A DNA stretch of 31,056 nt from Lingula anatina (taxonomy: Eukaryota; Brachiopoda; Lingulata; Lingulida; Lingulidae). Shown here one piece after another: positions 20,391-31,056 of the stretch. Within the stretch, counting starts at the first letter, position 1. Every line of letters begins with the position of its first letter. A program made the translations under genes and the position numbers. The notes under the pieces were generated by a model. The model was not told the origin of the DNA, did not search any database, and saw only the letters and a program-made list of their open reading frames with translations. Where the stretch lies: assembly GCF_001039355.2 (NCBI RefSeq), contig NW_019776121.1, positions 1 to 31,056 of the forward strand, read 5' to 3'.

Positions 20391-23063
20391 CTGGACAGTT
20401 GGAAGAAAAGAAGACAGAACAACTGAAGAATACTGCTGGGTTTGAATTTGGAATGTTTGTTAGGTCTACTCTTTCAGGTCTTTTACTTAAAAACAAATGT
20501 GAGGCACATGGAGATTTATAATGAAATGTGCCCTACAAAGATGTGTTATTATTATTATTATTCATTTTTTATTATTCCTGGATGTTTTTAAACTCTGTCA
20601 CCTTCTGTTTTAACCCCTTTCTTAAACTGATCAGAATATTTTGACAATGATATACCACACTCCATTTTCTTATAATTTACATAAAAGAAAAACCCGTAAA
20701 AGAATAAATTGCAAAGAATACAAGCAACCAAATTTCTACAGCTGTAACTACTTCAGAAGTCCGCAAACACATTTCCTGTTTGTGACAAAAGAGAAAAAAA
20801 TTGCAAACTGTACATATTTGTAATTTGTCACAAAACAGAGACAGGCAATGACAAATGTAGTCGAGATAATGACATAATTGCAAAGTGTCGTAGGAATTCT
20901 TAATAATGGATACATAGTAGTCTGTGTATAATTGGGACATTTTAGGGCCAAAAAATCTATCCAAGTTACATGAGGTTTCAAATCAGGTAATGTTCAAAAG
21001 TATGAGGTTTCAATAAAATTCATCTGTTCTGCATAATTTGTTTACGAAAAGCAATCACTCTCCCCTTCCTCTCAGTCCTTAGAATCTGACATGACTGACT
21101 TCATTCTTTTTTTTCTCAAACTTCTCCAATGTTTTTTAACTATTAATTATGATACCTACATGTCAAAAGTAAGATAAGAAATGCAAAATATATGAAATTA
21201 GTTTAACAAAGTGATACATGTTAAATACATCATGACGTATATCCATGCAACCAATACTATATAATATAATATGTATTTCCATATAATGTCACTAGATTAT
21301 CACAATGCCAAAGGACTTTCATATGCCTCAAAAAACAGGGCAATAAATATAGATTAGTGAGTGGAAGAGAAACGCGTTTAAAACCTAATCAACAATCATC
21401 AATCACTTCACTGTTGTGACATTTCCAGTGCCTAGAGTTCACCCGTACTCAATACTTGACTTAACCTGCTGCCCTTCCCCTGCCTCCTAATGTTTAAGCT
21501 GTTTTTGACTTGTTCTGGTACACCCTTTCTTGAGTGCAGAAAGCTACAGTAACTGCGACAGCCCTTTGGGACAAAATATACTGTTGTCTCAACACCACAA
21601 CTTTCTGTTCTGAACTGTGTTTACCTGTTTTTCTTCTGTACACTGATGTTTTCTTTGACCTAAATTGATAAGCATCTTTCAAAAGAGGTAACTTTTACCA
21701 GGATGATCTTATATATTATAGACTCTTGTCCAATTTTGAAATATACAAATGCCCGCAAGGCATGCTGACACGGATGCATGCTCAAGCAAATGTACATATA
21801 AATCTGCACTGCCTTCATATTTAAGGTTGCTTAAATTCACAGCACATTTCACAACCAAGGTGATTTTTCATTATTTTAACTTTTTGGAAGAGCTCCAGTG
21901 TGGGCTGAACTTTTTCAACACTTCATTTTAAGGACCTGCCTCTATTTTGCTACTTAACCATTTTGAAACTGCACTTTACTGCCATTAATTTTTTTAGAAA
22001 CTAGAAGTGTGCTTCTATAATTTGACTTCCTCCACAAAAACTCCAGCTCTGACTTCATCCTATCAACGTAACCTTTTAATCTGAAGCTGGATTTTTCTGG
22101 TCTCTTCTGGCTGAGTTGTTTTAAACTTGCATTCCTTCGACAACATTTGGTTTGCNCAACCATAAAAACCTATGGCATTTTATCTGTAATATTAAGTGTC
22201 TGTACTAAGGTCACCTGCAGACAGTGCTAGACTGTTGTCATATTTTTTTTAGAGTACAGATAAAAAGTTAGATTTATGACGCCATTTTTTTACGTGCTGT
22301 CTGTGAGATGGCACTGCACAAATGTTATCACGGAACAGTGACAAACCTTGAACAAGAAATCATGGGATAAAGGAGTTCTTTGTGGTAACAGCCGCTGGGT
22401 ACTTAGATAACATACCCTTTTTTTTATCTATCCAGATTCTTTCAGTGAATTTCAATCATCTTTTTCCATTATTACTAAAAACTTTTTGGTGGAGAGAGGG
22501 AAGAAAAGGAAATAATTAGCCCATTTTCAAGGATTAAGCTCCTTATTTTCTTAGCAGATCAGTGCATCATGGCCCCCCTCCCCCTAAAAAAAAAAGGGGA
22601 CCAAACACTAATTGTCTACATTATAATAATTGTCAGTGTACCATGGGAACTTTTTTCCCCCTGAAACATTCTGCTGGGTAAGTGGGGTTGAAAGGTGGTC
22701 TGATCTCCACACACATTTAGCCTCTTTGTTTTCCAGAAACATTTATTTGCAGTTTAGCTTTCCACATTCCCTGCAACCCAGGAGAACAGATAGCCGTGTT
22801 TACTGACACCTAATTACGACTACCTTGTGTCAGGTGTAATCTTAGCATGTGTCAACACTCGCGTGTTTTCGTTGGTCAGGTATATGGATGTTATCTTGCT
22901 TTGCACACAAGCGGACTGGGGATTTGGACCAAACTTGCCTCTCCAAGGAGGAGAGAGGTGCATTGTATGCTTCTTGTGTTTTGTTTGGATGTATTTCTTG
23001 CTACATGTGTTGCTGTTCTTCAGAAACTTTTGATATCTGTTGATAGTAAACTGATATAGCATT

Positions 23064-23368
<305 letters not shown>

Positions 23369-24239
23369 CCAGGGCTGATTCCTTTCTAATAAGCCAGTCC
23401 CTGATCATTGCCATGTAACCAGACAGGTTACAACAGTAACAGCAAGAAAAAGGGGTCTCCTTCAAATAATCCTACAAATTCAGTTTAGAATATGACTCTT
23501 AAAAGGACACCCCCTGGTCTCTGAAGCAAAATGCTTAACTCATGACACACCAAACGGAAAAACCACCATTTATCTCCCCCAACCTCTGCCCACCGTAGCA
23601 ACTCAACTAAAACCAATGTTTGCCCATCTGATATTCAAACATGCAGCTCTCTGGATCAAATGTCAGGTAGTCGGATACTAAATCCTTTTTTACGCTGACC
23701 TAGCTGGTTTTTCACTGAATACAAACAACTTCTACACAGCCAACTTGAGTGTTTATAGCATAGTAATCTCTAGTGGTAAATGGACACAAACAACCTTTTA
23801 TCACGAACAACAGATACTTCACTTTGAATAGGGAAAAGAGAACTTAAAAGCTTTTAAGAAACAGTTTACCACATTGTGTTTTTTTTAGAGGGTTGAAGAA
23901 AAGCATGTTATCTCCCGGTAAATTGGCTGGTACTGCCACTCTTTTAGTGACAACACAGCAGATAAGATATGTTCTTATGTCCCCTGTAAAACTCTGAATT
24001 TAGATCAGTATTTTTAAGGCTACATTGTATTGGATATAACATTTTAAAAAGTTAGGCCATTTTTAGAACAGTTATGTTGCTAAACTATGAATACAAAGAG
24101 AAAGAGAATCATTTGAAGAACTTGCTATGTTTCTCTGAATAGCAATGCTAAAAGATACATTGTCTGTCTGTCTGCCTCAAATACAAAACATCTGCATCTA
24201 CACACAAGTGCACAGACATGCACGTGCAGACGAGCAATT

Positions 24240-24282
24240 TTTCTCTCTCTCTCTCTCCCTCTCTCTTTCATACACACACACA
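24240..24282. repeat. (TC)n-(CA)n microsatellite
   Basis: A TC run with one CCC interruption, then CATACACACACACA. Confidence 0.9.
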
Positions 24283-24602
24283 ATCCCTTTTCTCCCAAAC
24301 AAAGAGCTGAAGGCCACAGGTCTTCAAACACTGACTCATGTCGTCCAGGCAGATGGCACTATCTTCACTATTCTTTCTTCTGGACACCTTTTTATTTCAT
24401 GGGCAGATGTTCCATGCAAAAGAACAGCAAGATATATCCATTAAAGATATTAAATAGATATGGGTTATTTTTCTAGCAAATTGATTTCTGATTGTTCTTC
24501 AGTCCATGCTGAACACTGTTCATATGGTTGTGTTTGATTTTGTAGTGCGCCAGATAAAATTATCAGACTCAAATCTCATTTTGGAGAGATCAAAGAGAAA
24601 TA

Positions 24603-24706
24603 GTCTCTCTCTCTCTGTCTTTCTTTCTTTCTCTCTCTCTCTCTCACACACATACACACATAAATTGTCAATCTGCCATAAAATGACAAAGTTATAAGAC
24701 AGGTTG

Positions 24707-24752
<46 letters not shown>

Positions 24753-24783
24753 TACACAAATAAATATTATCAATTTGCCACAA
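24603..24783. repeat. Tandemly duplicated (TC)n-(CA)n unit, period 102 bp
   Basis: Two units each consist of a TC run, a CA run, CATACACA, an AT-rich bit, CAATCTGCCA or CAATTTGCCA (24669 and 24771), then AGTTATAAGACAGG or AGTTATAAGTCAGG. The unique flank is duplicated along with the simple repeat. Confidence 0.85.
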
Positions 24784-25017
24784 AAAAGCAACCAGTTATA
24801 AGTCAGGACAGAACTGGTCACCACCAAACAGCCCACACACCTGGTCACACACCTGTTCTGTCACCTACAGGACATACCAATGACAAACACTGCACCCCAG
24901 TGACATCAAACACTGTCACACTGCAACCACATCCTTCCTTTGACTAAATGTCCTCTGTCTCTTAACTCTCCTAAACAGTTGACACTGGGCCGACTGGTTT
25001 GTAACAGGACGAACTAA

Positions 25018-25232
25018 GGCTGTATTCCCAGAGCTTTTAGATCGATCTATCCCCGCGGGGAGTCTCACTAGATTACTGTCAGATAATCTGGCTTAAATGT
25101 CCGTCCCTCCTACTACAAGCTGTAAGGGGGTAATTAACTTTCGTGTCCCCTCGGCTGACAGCTATTTAGCGTGAATCTCTAGGGAGTTAGGTCGATCTAA
25201 AGTAGATCAATCTAATCTCTGGAAATGGGGTC
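25018..25232 (-). mobile_element. MITE family A, copy A2
   Basis: A 215-bp element in reverse orientation to A1 and A3, and very similar to A3 by eye. The left end is GGCTGTATTCCCAGAGC and the right end GGAAATGGGGTC. TAA precedes and TTA follows, so the flanks are TWA-type but not identical. Internal blocks: GTAAGGGGGTAATTAACTTT and ATTTAGCGTGAATC. Confidence 0.75.
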
Positions 25233-25584
25233 TTAGATTGTGTTTTTGGACAGTTGTCTGTATTGGTGGAAATGACTCCAGTTTTCTTGATACCAGTGTT
25301 GTCACAGTCATTTCCTTCACCTCGGCTCTTATCCCATATCATGTTTACAGGGACAAATGGTTACAAATATGGTTTGAAAACGGAAGGACTAAAATAGAGT
25401 TTGGTTGGTTCTGATAGACCTTTATGATCTGGAACAGTTCCGTACCCTTGGTTTGATGCAGAACTGACTAAGGGTGCATTCACCATAAAACTATCATACT
25501 AGGTACTAGATAGATCAATCCAACTCTGTGGGGACTCTTGCTGAATGTAATCAGTTTAACATATTAACTCATTGTCCCCTACCG

Positions 25585-25727
25585 CCGTCATTTGCCGACA
25601 ATGTTTTCTTATTTCTATCCCGAGCGTCGTCATTTGACGTCGTAATATTAATAGTACCCATTCCCGACTGCCGTCATATGACGGCATCCAATATGGTGGG
25701 CCCCTTGCCTAGCGACTTCATATGACG
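25585..25727. promoter_or_regulatory. Four phased CGTCATATGACG-like palindromes
   Basis: Boxes start at 25586 (CGTCATTTGCCG), 25628 (CGTCATTTGACG), 25672 (CGTCATATGACG, perfect) and 25716 (CTTCATATGACG). Spacing of 42, 44 and 44 bp is close to four helical turns. They lie between the left terminal repeat and the transposase relic. Confidence 0.75.
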
Positions 25728-25864
25728 GCGTGAGAAAGAAACTTTGATAGGTAAGTTTTAAATAGCTCATTTTCTGATTGGTTGTTGCTTTTCTTTTGGC
25801 CAATCAAAAGGAGAGTACTATAGAACAAAATGTAAACATTTTGAGGGTTGCGGGAAATCTACAC

Positions 25865-26279
25865 ATGGAGGAAATACAGAGTATTTTTGATGAGAGCTCT
25901 GGGTCTGAATTTTCGGGATTTGTTAGTGACAGTGAGTCTGACAGCAATAATTTGAGCTATATTTCTTTTGAATAACACTTTACAGACATAGTCTGAAAGT
26001 GAATTAGGCAGCATTAGTGAAGATTTTAGAAGAAGTCAGTGGGAAAACGATCTGTGGGAGGTGGACAAGGAGCTTTTCTGTGGTGAACTACCTGGATTCA
26101 CACATGAACTGACGGGTGACAAAGACGAACTAGACTTTAAAAACTGTTCTTTAATGATGAAATACTGATCAATTTGTTGGAAAATATAAATGCATATGCA
26201 ACAAACAATGACTCTTAAGTGGAAAGAACAACTAAAAGCATGTCTCGGTGTCAGGGTTCATGTAGTATTTTTAAGTTGA
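25865..26279 (+). pseudogene. piggyBac transposase relic (N-terminal part)
   Basis: Begins MEEIQSIFDESSGSEFSGFV, an acidic Ser-rich start like PGBD/piggyBac N-termini, and hits a stop at 25973-25975. A second frame resumes near 25992 (SESELGSISEDFRRSQWEND, later ELPGFTHELTG and DELDF). At the A-run 26139-26143 one extra base shifts the frame, after which FFNDEILINLLENINAYATN, the typical start of the DDE transposase domain, appears and stops at 26216-26218. A fourth stretch (LKWKEQLKACLGV) in another frame matches the next conserved segment and ends at 26277-26279. The catalytic aspartates and the C-terminal half are absent, so no active enzyme can be made. The first frame change could instead be a short intron. 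Confidence 0.75.
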
Positions 26280-29200
26280 TGCTTATCTTATCACAACTGC
26301 ATAATATAGATAATAAATATACTTTTTTGTAATCTGATGCTCATCTTTTAATTATATTTTGTAGAATTTTGTCTTTTTTTGTACCTGTTGATATAATCTA
26401 AAGAAGTATTATGATGTATATTTTATATATTTATAAACAGTTGTTGAACTTATATTCATTGTTCAATTTATATAGACCAAATAATTTGGACTTGATCTTC
26501 CCCATTCAATAAATAACAATATTTTGAATATGTGCAGTTATAAAGAATTTTATATGATACCAATTTCATGCTTTAAGAACCCTGAAAATTTGGAACAAAC
26601 AAAACAACAGACCTAGAAAAAGGCCATATTGAATTTCCTCAGGGATATAGGAGAGTGCCGACTGTGGCGCCACCACATGGTGGTGGCCAGATTTGGTGTT
26701 AATGGCTGTAGGGGATCGTGCAGCAGTCACTGCAGGGGACAATGAGTTAACACGCCTACTCTTTTCCAACATAATTTCTGTCCTCTTCTCAATGCCAAGA
26801 GGAGGCGTGTTAATCCATTTAACTGACTGCATTCAGCAAGAGTCCCATAGGAGTTGGTTTGAACCATCTAGTTCCATAGTTTCATTGTTAACGCACCATA
26901 AAATTGTATTTAGAATGGCGGACAGTAACAATACCGCTTATTGGTGCCAGTTCTGTCTCACAGTGGTCACCCCCCTAGCCCCCTTCACTCAGTGCCATAC
27001 ACCTTCCAAACACAGTCAATTTCTATCCCCCCAGTGTACTGCAGTATTTTCTCACACTCAACATTAAGCCCAAATTGGGTGCAGTCCATTTCAATTCCTT
27101 ACTGAATATATAGTAATTACCCTAGTCAACAGAGCTGATTGGGTATACTTCCCAAAGGAATTATTTGTTAAAGTACCCAAAATTCTGATACGAAATTTCC
27201 GAAATACAGAGTTGGTTGTAGGAAATTCCGAATACATACACACAAAAGAGCTGTGGGAAGGCAATGTTTTTTAGTAATCTAGACATATAATGGTTTATTG
27301 AATAGTTTATGACATGATCTTTGAAAGAAGGGATTGTCTGAAAAGTGTCATTATTACCAAAATCAGACACAGTTGACAAGGTTAATGGAGTGTCACCACC
27401 CAAAAGACTGTCATCACACAGCCAATGTTAATTGCACACTTCCACAAATTTCCTTTTGTTTAATTGATTTCAGTTGAACTGCCACACATCTCGAAGTAAA
27501 TAACTTCAAAGCAAACCAGACAATTAATTCAACTGTTTTTTACAAACTGTTTTCCTATATTAACTACCATATTCTATATTGATGTCACTTGATGGCACAA
27601 TGGAAGAAATAATGTCCTTCTGCAAGACCCCAGTACTGACATGGGCTAACAAGAAAACCCTTCAAATAAGCTAACCAAATTGTACGCGCAATGTCAACTG
27701 AGCCTAACAGTAAAGTACACTACAGTCATCTCCAGTTCTAAGCCGCGTGTACAGTAGCCTTCTGTTGTATGTTTTACCTCAATACTGCCTAGATTGTTCT
27801 GTATACACTCGCTTTGTTGACTTTCTTACTTCCAAAGTACCCGACCCCGCGTTGACTCTGAGCTGTCAACAGACGTCATTGTCATCCAGTATTGATCACA
27901 ACGAACTGGGACCAACATACATCATTGGTGTTTGGCCTTTGGCTTCTCCGCAGTTGACAAAAAAATTAATTTTGCTCCCGAGACTTCAAATTATATTTAA
28001 TTATTCATGTACATAAGCATGAACACTTTTGTTATTGATATTTTGTTGTTGGACTTGTAAAGCTAAATCTCTATCACAAATTGCCAATAACATCCATTTT
28101 AGAATAAAAAGAAACAGTTATACAATGTGGTTTATTTTCAAATCTTATCCTAATATTTTTCACCCAATGTTGCAGTTAGGAAAAATTCTCTATGTTTACA
28201 GCAGTGAATGTACAAATAATGCACCAGCATAAAGACGGAGGCTAAGTTTTTTGCAATCCCCCCCCCCCCAAAAAAAAAAAAACCCTCCCTCCACCATTTT
28301 ATAGCCCAGTTAACTAATATGTCATGGTTAGATAACAAACAATATCAGGTGTGTGTTGATTGGTTCTAAGCTAAACTGTCATAAGTTGTCTGGAAACTTG
28401 CCTCATCTTGCACCATCCAGTGAACCAGAGAGAGACCAGCCCATGGAAGCAGTTCACTTTTTTGCACCAAATCTTGTTAAATCAAGAAAAACAATCTCTT
28501 TCTTCTCAGAAATCATTGCTCGATGCACTCAGATCCCATGTTTTATATTATTTCGAATCAAGTAATTTAGTCCTAAATGTCTGGCTAGCCATTTAGGCTG
28601 TTACGCCTTCCTGTACATAGAAGAAGGAATTGTCAACCTCATATACTTTTTATTTAACAAGTTTGATCATTTTTAGGTCTAAATTGGAAATATAAAGCAG
28701 GACATGTAGACATACAAAATATGACTTTGGGACATTTTTAAATGCAAACAGTCTAACTTTAAAGTGTCTAGAACAGAGCTGTACAGGTCAGACTGTATAC
28801 AACCAACTTTTCTACCTCAATCCCCGTAGCTTGCCATTCATCGTCAAACAATTACAATGATAACATCTGATGGATGATGAAATTTGCACTCTAATTGACT
28901 AAATTGGAGTAAGAAAAACTATAGCTTCAGCCTCTTGAACTAGCTCTCTTCTGGCAACCTGTCGGAACAGAAGAAACACTAATGGAAGTTGTTGGGCAAG
29001 ACACCCTCAGAGTCAAAATGAACCTAATCTAGTAGCCTAAAAACCCAGGAGACAAAACTCATGATTGATTTTTATCTCAGTTCCTCAAGAAACCATTTTC
29101 TCTTCTGCCTCATTGATTTTTGCCTGTGATGCCCTAACAGTAAGGATAGCCAGCTTCCCACTGGCAACAATTCTTTTAAAGGCAGGGTAAAAAAAAACTT

Positions 29201-29585
29201 TTTAAAGCTGACTCAATAATAAATTAGGAAAAACGTTTGCAGGTCACATACTTTTTATCATTTTGCTTTAACCAGTGAGTTCAAAACATTTCTGTCAAAA
29301 AGAAAAGTTAGAAAAAGATAACTAAAATATTGTTTCCTTTATCAAAATCAGTTGTATATATAATGTCACAGACAATGAAAACACACACACCAAACCCAAA
29401 AAGGATATTCAGCCCACATACTGTTCAAATCTCTCCATGGACATATAAGCAAAGCAGGATACTTTGCTTTGGCTGTGATCTGAATACAGAGCCTCACATT
29501 TGTATTCCTTTAATAATTCCACCACTCCGAGATTATATGCAAGGCTCTCTGTATGGAAACATGCACTGTCGTGGACTTGGTGTTA

Positions 29586-29606
29586 GAGAGAGAGAGAGAG
29601 AGAGAT
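29586..29606. repeat. (GA)n microsatellite
   Basis: About ten GA units, roughly 95 nt inside intron 2 from the donor of the exon at 29700-29876. Confidence 0.9.
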
Positions 29607-29699
29607 GAAGGGAGGGGGGCATCAAACATATCAACATTTTCAGTGATTGATCTTAAACATATCTATTGGTGGAGACATTGTTCTTTTTTTGTCACTTAC

Positions 29700-29876
29700 C
29701 CTGAAACTGTTTTGCACTGGATGTGACCAAATTTTTCAGGTAAGAATTAGTAATTTTGACAACTTCTTCCAAATCTTTTTCAGCCGCCTTCAAGTATTTT
29801 CTCTCCATAGCGCGATTACAGCAGCTCTCCTGCCCTTTGTGCTGCCTCCCTCTGTAGCAAATTTCCATGTCGTCAT
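29700..29876 (-). CDS. GPC4/6: Glypican, N-terminal cysteine exon (first in window)
   Basis: A 177-bp exon: acceptor TTTCTTTCAG, two bases (AT) completing a codon from the missing upstream exon, 58 codons and one base; donor G|GTAAGT. It encodes DDMEICYRGRQHKGQESCCN, then a helix with RAMERKYLKAAEKDLEEVVK. The EIC...SCC pattern is the conserved glypican N-terminal motif that follows the signal-peptide exon, so three core cysteines lie here. With those downstream, the window supplies 13 cysteines; the fourteenth normally sits in exon 1. Exon 1 was looked for in 29877-31056; no frame combined a signal peptide, a cysteine and the required phase, so it probably lies further upstream. Confidence 0.95.
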
Positions 29877-31056
29877 CTGAAAGAAATTATAACATTTTAT
29901 CATTATTAAACTCTTATTAAACATAAAACTAAGGGAAAGGGGCAATTTTTTTCCTGGAACAATGTCATTCAAAAATTTAACTGTATTTTCTTAAAACATA
30001 CATGACCTGATTATAATATATTACAGAAATAGAGTTAAGGCACACAACAAATGTCATAACCCTCACTTTCATAAAATCTTTCCCCAAAGGGGGAAAGTGA
30101 CAGAGGGTGGATAGAAGACTTACATAATATTCTGTTCTATTGCAGATGGAGCATAACCCTATACAAGCAGTAACATGTATACTGATAAAAATGCTAATCA
30201 ATTTTTTCAACATGGCAGAGATTGTTTGAGAAGTGTACCATCTGTTTGTGTAATTAGCAGGCAACTACTGTCACAACTCAGACATTTCTAACTACTCCAT
30301 TTTTTGTATTTAAAAATCCTTTTTAACAATTTGCCTGCTACACATTTGACAGAAAGTTCCTCATCAGTTTGATAATGTTAATTGGTAAAATATGTCCTTA
30401 TATCACTTACTTACAATTACTGTGATATTATATCTGTGAGCATTATGATAATTATTAATGTGACAAGAAAATACATGTAAGTTTCATAACAAAGCATTTT
30501 TTGTGACAAAACAAGAGTGAGTAGACATTTTGTCAACCAAAACTTTCAATGTGAAACAGTCCTGCATTGATTCTGAACAGAAGATTCAATATGGCTTCAC
30601 ATTTCTCCTCGTTGTTGCTAAGTGATACGTAACTGGAAGGCTTAGTTTGATGTGAGCCATCATCTTAATCAGCCACAATCTACAGACGTTTGTCAAACCA
30701 AGGCAAAGCTGATTATGATGATATTACAATAATGTTATTGATCACAAAGTTGGTCTGAAGTTTCCAGACGTTCTATCCATGGTGTGGTGTTTTTAGACCC
30801 CATTTCCAGAGATTAGATTGTTCTACTTTAGGTCGACCTAACTCCCTGGGGGTTCACGCTAAATAGCTGTCAGCCAGCCGGACACGAAAGTTAATTACCC
30901 CCTTACAGCTTGTAGTAGGCGGGGCGGACATTTAAGCCAGATTATCTGACAGTAATCTAGTGAGACTCCCCGCGGGGATAGATCGATCTAAAAGCTCTGG
31001 GAATACAGCCTTATTTTCAGTGAAAAGTATTGAGTAGTGTCTCCACTCAGTCTTGG
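29877..31056 (-). other. Glypican intron 1 (3' part)
   Basis: AT-rich sequence upstream of the first visible exon. The only recognised element is MITE A3 (30796-31010). A GTAAGT donor-like site near 30120 follows an open hydrophobic stretch, but its phase does not fit the next glypican exon. Confidence 0.75.
30796..31010 (+). mobile_element. MITE family A, copy A3
   Basis: A 215-bp element flanked by TTA on both sides (30793-30795 and 31011-31013). The left end is GACCCCATTTCCAGAG and the right end read inward is GGCTGTATTCCCAGAG, an imperfect terminal inverted repeat that continues into AGATCGATCTA-type sequence. Internal blocks match A1 and A2. TWA-type target site and short non-coding body fit a PIF/Harbinger-type MITE. 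Confidence 0.78.

Larger units (their letters stand above)
25568..26746 (+). mobile_element. piggyBac-like transposon, internally decayed
   Basis: A 1,179-bp insert with perfect 13-bp terminal inverted repeats (CTCATTGTCCCCT at 25568-25580; its complement at 26734-26746) flanked on both sides by TTAA (25564-25567 and 26747-26750). TTAA duplication is the hallmark of piggyBac insertion. Inside are four palindromic boxes near the left end, paired CCAAT motifs (25777-25781 inverted, 25800-25804 direct), a transposase relic (25865-26279) and a hairpin near the right end (CACCAC-ATG-GTGGTG, about 26670-26690). The length is roughly half that of an autonomous element, so much of the transposase is deleted. 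Confidence 0.88.
25473..26897. mobile_element. MITE family B, copy B3, split by a nested transposon
   Basis: The left arm (25473-25567) begins GGTGCATTCACCATAAAACT and carries GGGGACTCTTGCTGAATGTA. The right arm (26751-26897) read inward begins GGTGCGTTAACAATGAAACT and carries GGGACTCTTGCTGAATGCAG. Without the insert the element is about 242 bp, matching B1 (246) and B2 (255). The interruption is the piggyBac-like element at 25568-26746. Confidence 0.8.

Noticed and set aside
20677-20981. Two overlapping minus-strand hydrophobic or Cys-rich frames
   Set aside because: AT-rich chance frames with repeated TTTGTGACAA-like sequence; no family or splice context.
29977-30264. Signal-peptide-like frame as glypican exon 1
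   Set aside because: Its GTAAGT-like end gives the wrong phase for the next exon, and the matching frame has stops.

Overview
This is intronic-rich animal nuclear DNA, not a prokaryotic window. The coding sequence sits in short exons with GT/AG borders and consistent reading-frame phase. The introns are AT-rich and full of CA/GA microsatellites, MITE-like elements and decayed transposons, and there is one assembly gap (16312-17012). No operon, rRNA, tRNA or CRISPR array was seen. Gene structure and repeat style suggest an invertebrate, perhaps a mollusc or another lophotrochozoan, but this is inference.

The one well-supported gene is a glypican (heparan sulfate proteoglycan core protein, GPC4/GPC6/Dally-like branch) on the minus strand. 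Seven coding exons are in the window, in transcript order: 29876-29700, 13779-13079, 11023-10919, 10710-10556, 2078-1952, 1696-1522 and 1255-1056 (stop TGA). Every junction keeps the frame. Together they encode about 545 residues: the cysteine-rich globular domain (13 of the 14 family cysteines), the Ser-Gly glycanation segment and the C-terminal GPI signal. The signal-peptide exon, with the remaining cysteine, and the promoter must lie beyond 31056. Bases 1-1055 are 3'UTR and/or downstream flank.

The introns carry most of the novelty. (1) Intron 3 begins in a 36-bp minisatellite that copies the exon's own splice donor, giving five donor copies in a row; two other donors abut GT-repeat tracts. 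(2) Intron 2 (15.9 kb) holds a degenerate piggyBac-like transposon (25568-26746, TTAA target duplication) nested inside an older MITE; four palindromic boxes spaced 42-44 bp lie at its left end, and a frameshifted transposase relic lies inside. (3) Two MITE families, A (about 215 bp, 3 copies) and B (about 245 bp, 3 copies), share a subterminal motif and have TTA/TAA-like flanks, consistent with PIF/Harbinger-type elements. (4) A third inverted-repeat element lies near 15.1 kb. (5) Three RFX X-box palindromes are scattered through introns 2 and 5. (6) A 278-nt unbroken purine run lies at 23.1-23.4 kb. Two possible extra exons are listed as weak candidates.

Most open reading frames in the window other than the glypican exons are low-complexity or chance frames.
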